DNA of 34,394 nucleotides from a virus: IMG/VR virus record IMGVR_UViG_3300009175_000043, positions 1 through 34,394 of that record. One strand, written 5' to 3'. Numbering within the stretch: position 1 is the first letter of the stretch; each line of letters starts with the position of its first letter. The notes beneath the pieces were generated by a model. The model saw nothing but the letters and a program-made list of their open reading frames with translations. It ran no database searches and had not been told where the DNA came from. Positions 6,876 through 14,096 of the stretch are shown one piece after another. The translations under genes and the position numbers were made by a program.

Positions 6876-7793
6876 TTATTTGGATTCTTCTTTAAGGATT
6901 GCGTTGGTGATCCGGACCGCCATCCTGGCTACGAACTGGGGCCAGTGGGTTGCCGTGTCATAGTTCTCGACCGAGATCCCAAGCAACTTGCAGATGTCCT
7001 GCTTCAGCCAGATGGTGGTGGATGCGAGGCCGGTGATGGCTGAGGTGATGTAAGTGTCCCGAATGGTCATGGACAAGATGTCGGGCTGGGTATTGAGCTT
7101 CAGTTGTGTTTCTGATACCTTGGGTAATGGTTTGGATTCTGAAACGGTTGGGGCCTGCGAGCCTCGGTGAATGGGGGTCGGTCCTACGACGTGAGGGGCG
7201 GCGGCTGACGATCTGGCAGCGTGTGCAGCTTCTGCTAACCGTGCTGCGTGCAGGAGGTCGACTTGGGGGTGTGACGGAGGCGGAATGGGTGCGGCGGATG
7301 GCAGTGTGCCAGTCATGTCCTCTGCTTGACCCAGGTCTGAAAAGGTGTCGTCCTTACGATGGAGCGGATCTGGGATGTGGGTGCTACGTGCCGTATCTGG
7401 CGCTGGTGAAGGATCCTTACCCACCGGGGACGGGGTGCTGGGGGGACAAGCGTCTGCCGGGGACAGGGGTAGGTTGGGAGTCTGCGAAGCTGAAGCAAGA
7501 AGCTTCCTCACCTCCTTCTGGATGACCTTGTTGGCGGCTGAGATCTTCTTTTTAAACAGATATTCATCGAGCTTCCTGATGCCGTCGAGAACGCTGCCGG
7601 TGCTTTGGTAACCAAAGTAGTTGGCAACCTGGCGGGTGTCCAAGTTAAGGTGTTTCATCAACAGATCGGCGAGGATGGCCTTGGCGGCGACGAACTTACG
7701 CTGCTGCTTGCCGGCCAGCATTTCTTCCACTGTCATGCCGAACGCATTGGCTACTATGGTGCTGAGTGATAATACTGAGGGGATTTCTATCAT
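6876..7793 (-). CDS. DnaA domain IV-like DNA-binding protein with C-terminal phage domain
   Basis: A 305-residue protein in three parts. Residues ~8-80 match the DnaA C-terminal DNA-binding fold: a helical VANAFGMTVEEMLAGKQQRK, then AKAILADLLMK, then the FGYQSTGSVLDGIRKLD helix that corresponds to the FG.RDHSTV signature. A long Pro/Ser/Ala linker follows. The C-terminal ~65 residues are shared with the next gene. No AAA+ ATPase domain is present, so it can bind DNA but not form a DnaA filament. A second such domain is at 8843-9160. It probably recognises a phage or host DnaA-box-like site. Confidence 0.7.
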   Translation of the reverse strand: MIEIPSVLSLSTIVANAFGMTVEEMLAGKQQRKFVAAKAILADLLMKHLNLDTRQVANYFGYQSTGSVLDGIRKLDEYLFKKKISAANKVIQKEVRKLLASASQTPNLPLSPADACPPSTPSPVGKDPSPAPDTARSTHIPDPLHRKDDTFSDLGQAEDMTGTLPSAAPIPPPSHPQVDLLHAARLAEAAHAARSSAAAPHVVGPTPIHRGSQAPTVSESKPLPKVSETQLKLNTQPDILSMTIRDTYITSAITGLASTTIWLKQDICKLLGISVENYDTATHWPQFVARMAVRITNAILKEESK

Positions 7794-8404
7794 GTGTCCT
7801 TTGGTGTGTTTGTTTGTGGAGGTGTAAAAACTGCATCGACGACCTGCTTATCCATCACCATCAGAAATTCCCAAGCCTTCTTGTTCCACCTGGCGTCATC
7901 CAGGGCGTTGTGAATAGCATCCGGATACTTGGGGAGCGTGGGGTTTCCAAGGGAGTCGCAAAGTTGCTTGATGTCGCGGCAATACATTGGGAAACCTTTT
8001 GGCAGGTTGGTCATGGTTCCGAAGAGTTGAGCGAACGCCACCCAGTCATAGTCGGCGTAGTAACCCCAGATCTCCGGCTTGCCATACTTATCAACGTCCA
8101 TGAACTTCTTGACCTCATCACGGATGTCGTAGTGATTTCGCCAGGGACAGTCAGAGTTGTAACAATCGGCCCAAAAAGGGTCTCCATTGCATCTCATTTT
8201 CGGTTGGCATTTACGGACGCCTGACATGTCAAAGTGCTTCAGGTGCGGGTAGACGTTGCGCCAAACCCAGTCGCTTCCTTTTTTGAAGTCGCATTTGTCA
8301 TTCTGGGCATAATATTCCCGGCCATCTTCACAGACGATGCCAATGGAAATGAGGTCGATGGTTGAGCCATTCTCAATGAATTCGGTGTCGAGGAAGTATT
8401 TCAT
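7790..8404 (-). CDS. DEDDh 3'-5' exoribonuclease (Rv2179c-like)
   Basis: From ATG 8404 the product is 204 residues starting MKYFLDTEFIENG. The acidic pair DxE (D6, E8) is exonuclease motif I, YYADYDW supplies the motif II Asp, and HNALDDA supplies the motif III His and Asp, giving a complete DEDDh set. This matches small RNase T-superfamily exoribonucleases common in phages and some bacteria. It likely trims 3' ends of RNA. The frame is open further upstream, but that part overlaps the real HAD gene. It overlaps the next gene by an ATGA. Confidence 0.8.
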   Translation of the reverse strand: MKYFLDTEFIENGSTIDLISIGIVCEDGREYYAQNDKCDFKKGSDWVWRNVYPHLKHFDMSGVRKCQPKMRCNGDPFWADCYNSDCPWRNHYDIRDEVKKFMDVDKYGKPEIWGYYADYDWVAFAQLFGTMTNLPKGFPMYCRDIKQLCDSLGNPTLPKYPDAIHNALDDARWNKKAWEFLMVMDKQVVDAVFTPPQTNTPKDT

Positions 8405-8414
8405 TTTTGTTTTG

Positions 8415-8846
8415 TTATTGATTTGTTGCGCAGGGTGATTGGTTTTTAGGGTCATGCCGATATCCGCGGTTGACGTATGCCATGGCGTCGGACCAACCGG
8501 CATCGTAGGCCCGCTTTCCGGTGTTGGGTTCAACCTGGATGCACCGATCATCCCAAAGCTCCACCATTTCAAAATCTTTGACGTTGGTGGCATCCAGGAC
8601 GACGCCGACATGCTTCCTGCACCATTCTTGGATCGGGGTAATGACATCGACGGGTTTGCTGTCGGTGAAATCGATGACGTTGTGAGCATGGAGCCTGGCG
8701 GTAAAGATCTTCACGCATTTACCTTCAGCTATCCATTGCTTTACCCGGGTAAGCATTTCCGGAACCGGTTCTCCGATGTGGTCAACGCCTCTCCATCCGT
8801 CGTAGTGCGCGAGGGTTCCGTCGAGGTCAACTCCTATCCAGCTCAT
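8415..8846 (-). CDS. HAD-like hydrolase (phage phosphatase)
   Basis: The 143-residue product starts MSWIGVDLDGTLAHYDGW: DLDGTLA is HAD motif I with both nucleophile and acid/base Asp. KIFTARLHA supplies a motif II-like Thr, and NVKDFEMVELWDDRCIQVE supplies the acidic motif IV with DD. This is the short, cap-poor form frequent in phages, possibly acting on nucleotides or polynucleotide ends. It overlaps the upstream gene by an ATGA. Confidence 0.8.
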   Translation of the reverse strand: MSWIGVDLDGTLAHYDGWRGVDHIGEPVPEMLTRVKQWIAEGKCVKIFTARLHAHNVIDFTDSKPVDVITPIQEWCRKHVGVVLDATNVKDFEMVELWDDRCIQVEPNTGKRAYDAGWSDAMAYVNRGYRHDPKNQSPCATNQ

Positions 8847-9160
8847 GTGTTTATTCTTTCTTTTTGTTGTTTTAATTTTTCCAGCTCGTTCAAAATATCC
8901 GTGTAAGCCTCCCCGAGCGCCGGGTAGACCTGTATGGTTGATTGCAATCCGCGCAGACCCAGCATGACGCTACCATGGCTCTTGCGGTTCAAAAACCTGC
9001 CGGCCGCCAGCTTTGACCAGCCTGCGTAGACCATTATATGTTCGCAAGCAACCCAGCGGGCCGTGCAGATGTGGCGCATCCGGCTTTTCCCGCGCATGTC
9101 CTTAGGGGTTATATGAAACCTCTTGGCGACGATCTCTACGATTTTTTCAGGGGTGATCAT
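8843..9160 (-). CDS. Stand-alone DnaA domain IV-like protein
   Basis: Residues ~4-75 of this 105-residue protein read as a DnaA C-terminal domain: EKIVEIVAKRFHITPKDMRG, ARWVACEHIMVYAGWS, then AAGRFLNRKSHGSVMLGLRGL, where RKSHGSV stands for the RDHSTV box-recognition motif. The rest is a short charged helix. It may compete for, or redirect, host DnaA at origins, or mark the phage origin. It is coupled to both neighbours by ATGA overlaps. Confidence 0.75.
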   Translation of the reverse strand: MITPEKIVEIVAKRFHITPKDMRGKSRMRHICTARWVACEHIMVYAGWSKLAAGRFLNRKSHGSVMLGLRGLQSTIQVYPALGEAYTDILNELEKLKQQKERINT

Positions 9161-9435
9161 GATTCAATTTTCTTCCAGCAGTAACAGGCCGGCGACTTGC
9201 AAAGGATATCAGTCCCCGGGCCGTGTGTGGGCTTTACCAACCCGCACTTGTTGTAAACTTTGCCGTGATAATGATGGCGGGTCCGATGAAAGCATGTCCG
9301 GCATGTTTCGTCATAGGGACCAGTGCCCGGGGATGCGGCATAACCGTTGGCCTTGTAACGGCGCTTAGGCTTGCCTCCTTTTGTCAGGGCTGGCATCTGT
9401 GCGTCTACCACTTCATTTCCAAATAGATCTTTCAC
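9157..9435 (-). CDS. Cysteine-rich small phage protein
   Basis: The 92-residue product starts MKDLFGNEV and has a C-terminal Cys/His cluster: CRTCFHRTRHHYHGKVYNKC, a following CKSPACYCW, and the phrase GPGTDI between them. This is a recognisable phage small-protein type with a predicted zinc site. A nucleic-acid or protein-binding role is inferred from the zinc-ribbon character only. Confidence 0.7.
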   Translation of the reverse strand: MKDLFGNEVVDAQMPALTKGGKPKRRYKANGYAASPGTGPYDETCRTCFHRTRHHYHGKVYNKCGLVKPTHGPGTDILCKSPACYCWKKIES

Positions 9436-9438
9436 GGC

Positions 9439-9636
9439 TTAAAATGATTTGCGATATTCAGCATCAATGGCGAACAACAGACCCTGCTTTTCTTCTTGAG
9501 CCTTGCAACGGTCGTGATAATCCCGGGCGCATTGCTTAGCCTGGGCGGCCTGCTCTGGCGTTGGAGCCTGGTCTCCGCAGATCACGCCAAGCGCCTCTTG
9601 ATACATGTATTCCCCGTTGGTCATGTGATTCCGCAT
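9439..9636 (-). CDS. Hypothetical small protein (65 aa)
   Basis: A charged helical product (MRNHMTNGEYMYQEALGVIC ... PTPEQAAQAKQCARDYHDRCKAQEEK). Its ATG overlaps the stop of the membrane protein gene by one base, and it ends 3 nt before the next gene. No family recognised. Confidence 0.6.
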   Translation of the reverse strand: MRNHMTNGEYMYQEALGVICGDQAPTPEQAAQAKQCARDYHDRCKAQEEKQGLLFAIDAEYRKSF

Positions 9637-10868
9637 TATGGATTTGGAAGTGTTGCGGTTGAGCCTATCGGCCTGATGTTAAGTTTGTATTCAGTGTTTT
9701 TCCTCCATTCTTTAACCTCTGATTCCCATGAAGGTCCAAAAAAGAAAGGTGCACGATAATACAAATGATTTTCAACGCAGTTGAATGCCCCAATTAACAT
9801 AAACAGAGATAACCACATGGCGGCCAAGAATTTGAATTTCCCTACCTTGGTTATTTCGATAAGCGCGAAAAACATAAGAACGTGTGGTATGTATTCCATC
9901 CTGTAACCCCTGGATAAATCAAATCCATCGGCGATTCTGTGACCGATAAACGACATCAGAAACATCCAGATTGATATTGATGTTAGAAGAATGGCGGTTT
10001 CGCTTGATTGCCACGATACCCAAAACAGACACGAAGTGATAATTATTGCAACCAAAACAGGGGCAATTGGTTTCTGTCCTGAAGTGAATATGTTGTGAAT
10101 ATGTTTTATAATAGAGCTTTCAACGAAGTTTTTTTGAGGCGCAATTGGACAGGCGTAAAGCTTGGCTGTGGCGCATGATCCGATGTAGCTTAGAGAGGTT
10201 ATTGGCCTTCTTTCAAATCCCTGTTCTTTTATTGGAGCTTTAATAGCCGCAAATTGAACGACGCAACATGTTACAAGTATGGCGCATTGAATAGCACTAT
10301 TGTAATTTCGTTCCTTTACAATCCATTTATACAAGAAAAACGGTGTTAAAAATATTGTGGTAGGAACTGTTAATCCGCCAATCAACAACAACAACCTTTT
10401 GCCGAATCTGAATTTGTTTGAGTCCAGCAATAGGAGTAATGCCGCTGATATGCACAAAAAATAGTGAACATTGCACACGTCCAGATGAAGCTCGTAATAT
10501 GCCGGGGTGAATATCAGCGTCAACAGGGCTACAATTTTTGATGTGAACGATGCCAGAAATGGAATATCAGAAAAGACAATCATTGAAGCTGGAATCATGA
10601 TGAATACGAAGTTCGTCATGTTTGCTACGTGTGCAGCATATTCAATCGGAAATTGAACTGCTATGAGGCTGAACACGTTTTCAACCAAATGATAATAATA
10701 CTGATGAGAAGCGGTTAACGTTTCCAATGCTGAATGGTTCATTGCATAGGCCAAATAAAGGAAAGCATCTTCAGCAAACATTGGCGGGCTCATTAATAAC
10801 CAAGGCGCTTGCATTGCCCAAATTAGAACAAACAAAAATAATATTAAAAACTTGTCGATTCTTTTCAT
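9636..10868 (-). CDS. Multi-spanning membrane protein (GtrC / GT-C glycosyltransferase-like)
   Basis: A 410-residue protein with about ten hydrophobic segments (first ones FLILFLFVLIWAMQAP; later LLLLIGGLTVPTTIFLTPFF and IAPVLVAIIITSCLFW). It has a conserved-looking acidic loop after TM1 (PPMFAEDAFLYLAYAMN), as seen in GT-C-fold glycosyltransferases and phage serotype-conversion proteins. The stretch is visibly more A+T-rich than its neighbours and ends with a soluble tail. With the radical SAM gene directly upstream it looks like an acquired lysogenic-conversion (moron) pair. A transporter cannot be excluded. Confidence 0.65.
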   Translation of the reverse strand: MKRIDKFLILFLFVLIWAMQAPWLLMSPPMFAEDAFLYLAYAMNHSALETLTASHQYYYHLVENVFSLIAVQFPIEYAAHVANMTNFVFIMIPASMIVFSDIPFLASFTSKIVALLTLIFTPAYYELHLDVCNVHYFLCISAALLLLLDSNKFRFGKRLLLLIGGLTVPTTIFLTPFFLYKWIVKERNYNSAIQCAILVTCCVVQFAAIKAPIKEQGFERRPITSLSYIGSCATAKLYACPIAPQKNFVESSIIKHIHNIFTSGQKPIAPVLVAIIITSCLFWVSWQSSETAILLTSISIWMFLMSFIGHRIADGFDLSRGYRMEYIPHVLMFFALIEITKVGKFKFLAAMWLSLFMLIGAFNCVENHLYYRAPFFFGPSWESEVKEWRKNTEYKLNIRPIGSTATLPNP

Positions 10869-10885
10869 AGGTTCGTGAATATCGC

Positions 10886-11704
10886 CTATACTGCTCTCCC
10901 TGCTGTGCAGCCATTACACATGGCATAGGGTTTTTGCCTGTTGCGAAGTGCTTTCCGAACGGCGACAAATTTAGGCGAATACCAGATGTCGAAAATGTTT
11001 TGATCGTTTACGTTGCCGAAGTTTACTTTTCGCTCCCAGTCAGAGCAGCAAACGGTGATGCTGCCGTCGTAGCGGATAGGCAGCGCAATAGTTGGCGACA
11101 CGCAAGGGCCGATATCTTCCGGCTTGGTCTCAACCCCTTCAATGCTTCCAGCTATGTTGAAAGGTTTTTCAATGATGTTGTGCCGGAACACGTTTGGGTA
11201 GCGATTGACAATAGCGTTGATTCGCTCATCCCACTTGGCATTGAATGGTGGATGACGGGTTACTGTGCAGCGCGTCAGCCCGGCTTCTATAAGTTTTTGA
11301 GCGACTTCCATTGTTAGATAATCGCCATTGGTGAACAGCAACGGGACAGCTCTTGGTGCTCGTATCTTTGCTGCATGTATAAGGTCAAAGATACGCTTGT
11401 CTTTCAACGGTTCAGCGAGTAGATGGAAACCAAGAATGCCGCGCCATCCGTAATCGTTTATATCATCCAAGACCTTGACATAAGTCTCGCGAGTCATCTG
11501 TGCGGAGACGTCGGTTTTAAACTTTGTAGGACAATACCAGCAAGCACGATTGCAATCGGTGTTGATCTCGCAGAATATTTGATGGGGTAAATGAGGGTCG
11601 CTGTGCCGTATAAGGTTGTAAAACGAAAGTCCCTTCTGCATGACTCGAAGCTTAAGTTTGTTTGGCATATGTTTTGCAAACGTTTGAAGTAGTAGAGTTT
11701 TCAT
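10886..11704 (-). CDS. Radical SAM / SPASM-domain enzyme
   Basis: A 272-residue protein with the radical SAM 4Fe-4S motif CxxxCxxC (CNRACWYC, about residues 51-58), a GFHLLAEPL segment replacing the usual GGEP strand, and a C-terminal SPASM-like region with Cys residues (GPCVSP, ITVCCSDW, NFGNVNDQNIFDIWYS, CNGC). Such enzymes modify peptides, sugars or other substrates through a 5'-deoxyadenosyl radical. It lies 17 nt upstream of the membrane protein gene, so a joint cell-envelope modification is an attractive but unproven idea. The substrate cannot be read from the sequence. Confidence 0.85.
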   Translation of the reverse strand: MKTLLLQTFAKHMPNKLKLRVMQKGLSFYNLIRHSDPHLPHQIFCEINTDCNRACWYCPTKFKTDVSAQMTRETYVKVLDDINDYGWRGILGFHLLAEPLKDKRIFDLIHAAKIRAPRAVPLLFTNGDYLTMEVAQKLIEAGLTRCTVTRHPPFNAKWDERINAIVNRYPNVFRHNIIEKPFNIAGSIEGVETKPEDIGPCVSPTIALPIRYDGSITVCCSDWERKVNFGNVNDQNIFDIWYSPKFVAVRKALRNRQKPYAMCNGCTAGRAV

Positions 11705-11706
11705 AT

Positions 11707-11823
11707 TTAGTCTTCTTTCCTTGGTGCGTTGTCCATTATCGCGATAAGCAATATGCTTAGCCCGACGGTGCTGATGCGGCCAGCCACAAAGCCAGCAGCA
11801 AAGATTAATAGTTCATGTATCAT
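11707..11823 (-). CDS. Small membrane protein (38 aa)
   Basis: The frame runs from ATG 11823 to TAA 11707, with two weakly separated hydrophobic stretches (LLIFAAGFVAGRI and VGLSILLIAIM) and a charged end (DNAPRKED). The end of the gene contains the GGAAAGAAG ribosome binding site of the radical SAM gene, whose ATG follows the stop by two bases. This supports coupled expression. Confidence 0.45.
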   Translation of the reverse strand: MIHELLIFAAGFVAGRISTVGLSILLIAIMDNAPRKED

Positions 11824-11858
11824 TGGTTAGTAAATATTGCTACGTTGCTTGGTGGTGG

Positions 11859-11954
11859 TCATTGTTTTTTCCCCCACAGAAAAAGTATTGCCATTCCCAC
11901 GCCAGCTATCGCTATGCACAACTGGCTGATATTATCTGGTGAGGGAATGGCCAT
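11859..11954 (-). CDS. Small membrane protein (31 aa)
   Basis: The frame MAIPSPDNISQLCIAIAGVG and following hydrophobic residues ends LFLWGKKQ: one transmembrane helix with a positive C-terminus. A GAGAGGA ribosome binding site sits 5-6 nt before ATG 11954, inside the end of the upstream gene. This supports the short start over the longer frame that would overlap the neighbour almost completely. Confidence 0.45.
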   Translation of the reverse strand: MAIPSPDNISQLCIAIAGVGMAILFLWGKKQ

Positions 11955-11955
11955 C

Positions 11956-12156
11956 TCAATCCTCTCCTCCAGCCCAACCTCTAGAGAGGTGGGAAACTCT
12001 TTTCTTGCTATGATGACAACCGCACAAATGGCATGAAATAAAGTCCTTGCTGTAATCAAATGAATTGTAAACGTGGAACGCCTTATGGAACAGTTTACAC
12101 CGCGCAACCATGAGTTTCATCTGTAGCTTTCTCCATCTAAATAAAATGCGTTTCAT
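11956..12156 (-). CDS. Small basic protein with Cys/His knuckle (66 aa)
   Basis: ATG 12156 overlaps the TGA of the upstream zinc-ribbon gene and follows a strong AAGGAG site. The product is very basic (MKRILFRWRKLQMKLMVARCK) and carries CHLCGCHH near the end, a possible metal-binding knuckle. A nucleic-acid binding role is likely; the family is unknown. Confidence 0.55.
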   Translation of the reverse strand: MKRILFRWRKLQMKLMVARCKLFHKAFHVYNSFDYSKDFISCHLCGCHHSKKRVSHLSRGWAGGED

Positions 12157-12359
12157 TTCGTTTCTCCTTTCACTTCGGGATTTTCGTAACGCTTGTTGCA
12201 TTCGGCGCATCGCATTGTCTTTGGCTCGTCTTGGCGAGCGTCGTCCAGATCGGTATGGCAGGCTTCGCATCTATCATTGGTGTATTCAACCAATCGCCTC
12301 CATGTCCCTGCGACTCGGAAATGTTTGTAAAACATATTACTGCCACATTCGCATTTCAT
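12153..12359 (-). CDS. Small zinc-ribbon-like protein (68 aa)
   Basis: The product starts MKCECGSNMFY and has further Cys pairs (CEACH, CAEC), giving three pairs and thus one or two zinc sites. It ends PEVKGETK; the GAAGTGAAAGGAGAA encoding EVKGE is also the ribosome binding site of the next gene. The same arrangement occurs at its own start, see the gene at 12356. Function unknown. Confidence 0.65.
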   Translation of the reverse strand: MKCECGSNMFYKHFRVAGTWRRLVEYTNDRCEACHTDLDDARQDEPKTMRCAECNKRYENPEVKGETK

Positions 12360-12637
12360 GCTTCTCCTTTCACTTCGGGCGGGAGGGAGTCGTAAACATC
12401 AAAAACATGATTGGAAATATGAAGTTGCTTCACAGTCACACGCATATCCTTCGCCACCTCCTGAAGTTGTTTGAGGTGTTGTTGGGTGGTGGTTAGCTCG
12501 CGTTCGAGTTGGCGAGCAAACTCTTTCCAACTAGTCGGCATTGGAGTTATTGCGCCTTTAGCAAGCCAGCTAAAATGTATAACTGCTTCAGCATCCGTCC
12601 TCGGCGTATCACTCATAGGTTTGTTTGGTTCGGTCAT
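12356..12637 (-). CDS. Conserved phage small protein (93 aa)
   Basis: Contains the phrase MSDTPRTDAEA followed by FARQLERELTTTQQHLKQL, a widespread pattern of small phage proteins of unknown function, with a coiled-coil helix at about residues 40-70. The true start may be the second Met (MSDTPRT). It ends PEVKGEA, whose codons form the ribosome binding site of the next gene. Confidence 0.7.
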   Translation of the reverse strand: MTEPNKPMSDTPRTDAEAVIHFSWLAKGAITPMPTSWKEFARQLERELTTTQQHLKQLQEVAKDMRVTVKQLHISNHVFDVYDSLPPEVKGEA

Positions 12638-13227
12638 AGCGTTACCTCCACGCGGCGGCGGTAAACGAGGCTGGAGTTGCCTACTTTATTTCCCCAGAGT
12701 CCGATTTCAGCGACTATCCAGACGTCACTATAAGTAACTCGATATTGGTCTCCCTCTTTAATTATGTCATCAGGCTCAAGACATCTCCATATTGCCGTCT
12801 TGGGTTTGTCTTGGAGCATCTGATTAACTTGTGATGGCGTTCGATACTGCCCCGCCACGAAGAACGATTTTTCGCCATTAATGATTGGCGCGTGTGACAC
12901 ATCTGAAACTTCTTTGCGCAACCCCTCAATAATCTTCTCAGCCTCGCGATAGGATTCATCCACCTTGTCCCCTCGCTTCTTCTCCTCGTCAATCTGGCGC
13001 ATGAGGTTTTCTTTGACGCATTTGAAGTTCATGTTCCTCATGCGTTCGTACCTCAGATCATCCTGAAGTGTTTTAACGAAGTTATTGATTTCAGGTAGGG
13101 TTAAGTAGGTGCCGTCAACCAGGAATTCCCCAGCGGGGTCTTGCGGGTCGGTTGTGATGTCCACGCTCAAGCTTGGGTTAAGTTGACATTTGAAGTCCAT
13201 TTCGGAGACCAGCATTGATCCAAGCAA
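12634..13227 (-). CDS. Hypothetical protein, 5' part interrupted by in-frame TGA
   Basis: The open part begins at a TTG (13227) or ATG (13215) and gives about 193-197 residues with a central coiled coil (RYERMRNMNFKCVKENLMRQ ... EAEKIIEGLRKEV) and a C-terminal beta domain (WIVAEIGLWGNKVGNSSLVY). In the same frame an ATG at 13269, overlapping the stop of the upstream gene and preceded by AAAGGA, reads MKINYTLDK-TGA-EAETLLGSM. The natural start thus seems to be 13269, with a stop at codon 10. Translation presumably reinitiates downstream, or the stop is a mutation, a recoding event or a sequence error. Confidence 0.6.
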   Translation of the reverse strand: MLGSMLVSEMDFKCQLNPSLSVDITTDPQDPAGEFLVDGTYLTLPEINNFVKTLQDDLRYERMRNMNFKCVKENLMRQIDEEKKRGDKVDESYREAEKIIEGLRKEVSDVSHAPIINGEKSFFVAGQYRTPSQVNQMLQDKPKTAIWRCLEPDDIIKEGDQYRVTYSDVWIVAEIGLWGNKVGNSSLVYRRRVEVTL

Positions 13228-13265
13228 TGTCTCGGCCTCTCATTTATCTAGCGTGTAATTGATTT

Positions 13266-13535
13266 TCATGGCTGGCGCAGTCCTTTCAATTCGTTTTTGA
13301 TGTCACGCAGGATATCAAGCTGAACTTCTCCAGTGACGTTTCGCTCGCGGAGGAGTCGGTTGGATTCTTCCACATTTTGGTGAACTTCTTTAGAGGTGAT
13401 CGTCGCAATCATTTTAATGAATGCCAATCCCACCAAGAAAACACCCAGTCCGAAACCAAGTGCAACCGCCGTTATTAATTCTATTGTTTTCATTTTGTTT
13501 TGTTGTTTACTGCTTAAATTGGAGGGGTTGGCCAT
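13266..13535 (-). CDS. Single-span membrane protein with cytoplasmic helix (up to 89 aa)
   Basis: One transmembrane segment (ITAVALGFGLGVFLVGLAFI) is followed by a charged helix (EESNRLLRERNVTGEVQLDI). ATG 13535 has an AGGAG site; ATG 13493 (MKTIELITAV) gives a typical short N-terminus but lacks a good site. The longer start overlaps the structured element at 13524-13607. The gene ends at an ATGA overlapping the interrupted downstream gene. Confidence 0.55.
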   Translation of the reverse strand: MANPSNLSSKQQNKMKTIELITAVALGFGLGVFLVGLAFIKMIATITSKEVHQNVEESNRLLRERNVTGEVQLDILRDIKNELKGLRQP

Positions 13536-13607
13536 TTGCTATTGACTCCTGCACGGTCGCATCCGGCTCTAGGCCGGAACCTTGCTGTGCGCTTACACCA
13601 CAACCCC
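13524..13607. other. Closed stem-loop structure with tRNA-like outline
   Basis: Seven perfect outer pairs (GGGGTTG at 13524-13530, CAACCCC at 13601-13607) close an 84-nt element with a central 5-bp stem and 7-nt loop (TCCGG-CTCTAGG-CCGGA on the plus strand) and an intermediate imperfect GCAC/GTGC stem. The outline resembles a class II tRNA, but there is no T-loop consensus and no valid D-arm on either strand. A structured leader or decayed tRNA is possible. Nothing else is seen in 13608-13711. Confidence 0.35.
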
Positions 13608-13711
13608 ATAAATTGAATTCCCCGCCGACCCCAACAAGGGATCGAAGCCTGGCACCACACTCGGAACGGTGTAGACCGAAATCAGGCCAGCATTACGCTC
13701 AGGGAAAGTGA

Positions 13712-14068
13712 TCATGCTTTGTGCTGCCCTTCGACGCCACGAGCTAAGCGCTTACGAGTGCGCTCCTCCAGCCACATTAGAGCCTCATCCATTTTGGTGA
13801 TGGCTAGTGAGTTCTCCCGGCACGGAAACTTGCCATTGATCACGCCCATGCGGTGGATGAGAACCTTGAGGACTTCCTCGTTGGTAGTGCCGTTCATGAC
13901 TGTCACCAGCTTCGTGGGGTCGTCCGTTGCAGGAACCTTCTCGATGAACCGAATGGTTTGGTATTGGTCGTTCAAGTTGACCTCAAAGTTTTCAAGTTCG
14001 TACAAGTGTCCTGGTGATACGACCCGCTGCTCTTTGTCATCAGGCCCCAGTGAATTTAGTTGTCTCAT
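13712..14068 (-). CDS. Acb2/Tad1-like hairpin-domain protein (candidate anti-CBASS/anti-Thoeris sponge)
   Basis: From ATG 14068 the product is 118 residues. The C-terminal half (NGTTNEEVLKVLIHRMG, KFPCRENSLAITKMDEALMW, then LEERTRKRLARGVEGQHK) matches by memory the phage family now linked to the Acb2/Tad1 helical hairpin. Its members bind cyclic oligonucleotides or glycocyclic-ADP-ribose signals and blunt CBASS or Thoeris defence. The N-terminus (PGHLYELENFE ... QTIRFIEK) is a short beta segment common in the longer versions. The frame is open further upstream, but that part lies over the neighbouring gene. The family call is moderately sure; the ligand is unknown. Confidence 0.65.
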   Translation of the reverse strand: MRQLNSLGPDDKEQRVVSPGHLYELENFEVNLNDQYQTIRFIEKVPATDDPTKLVTVMNGTTNEEVLKVLIHRMGVINGKFPCRENSLAITKMDEALMWLEERTRKRLARGVEGQHKA

Positions 14069-14096
14069 ATTTTGTGTTTCTTTCTTTTGTTGTTGG

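Noticed and set aside
13524-13607. Amber-suppressor tRNA (plus-strand CTA anticodon)
   Set aside because: The acceptor and anticodon stems pair, but the D region is 31 nt without a D-stem, the T-loop consensus is absent and there is no CCA. The minus-strand reading lacks U33. Other genes use TAG as a normal stop.
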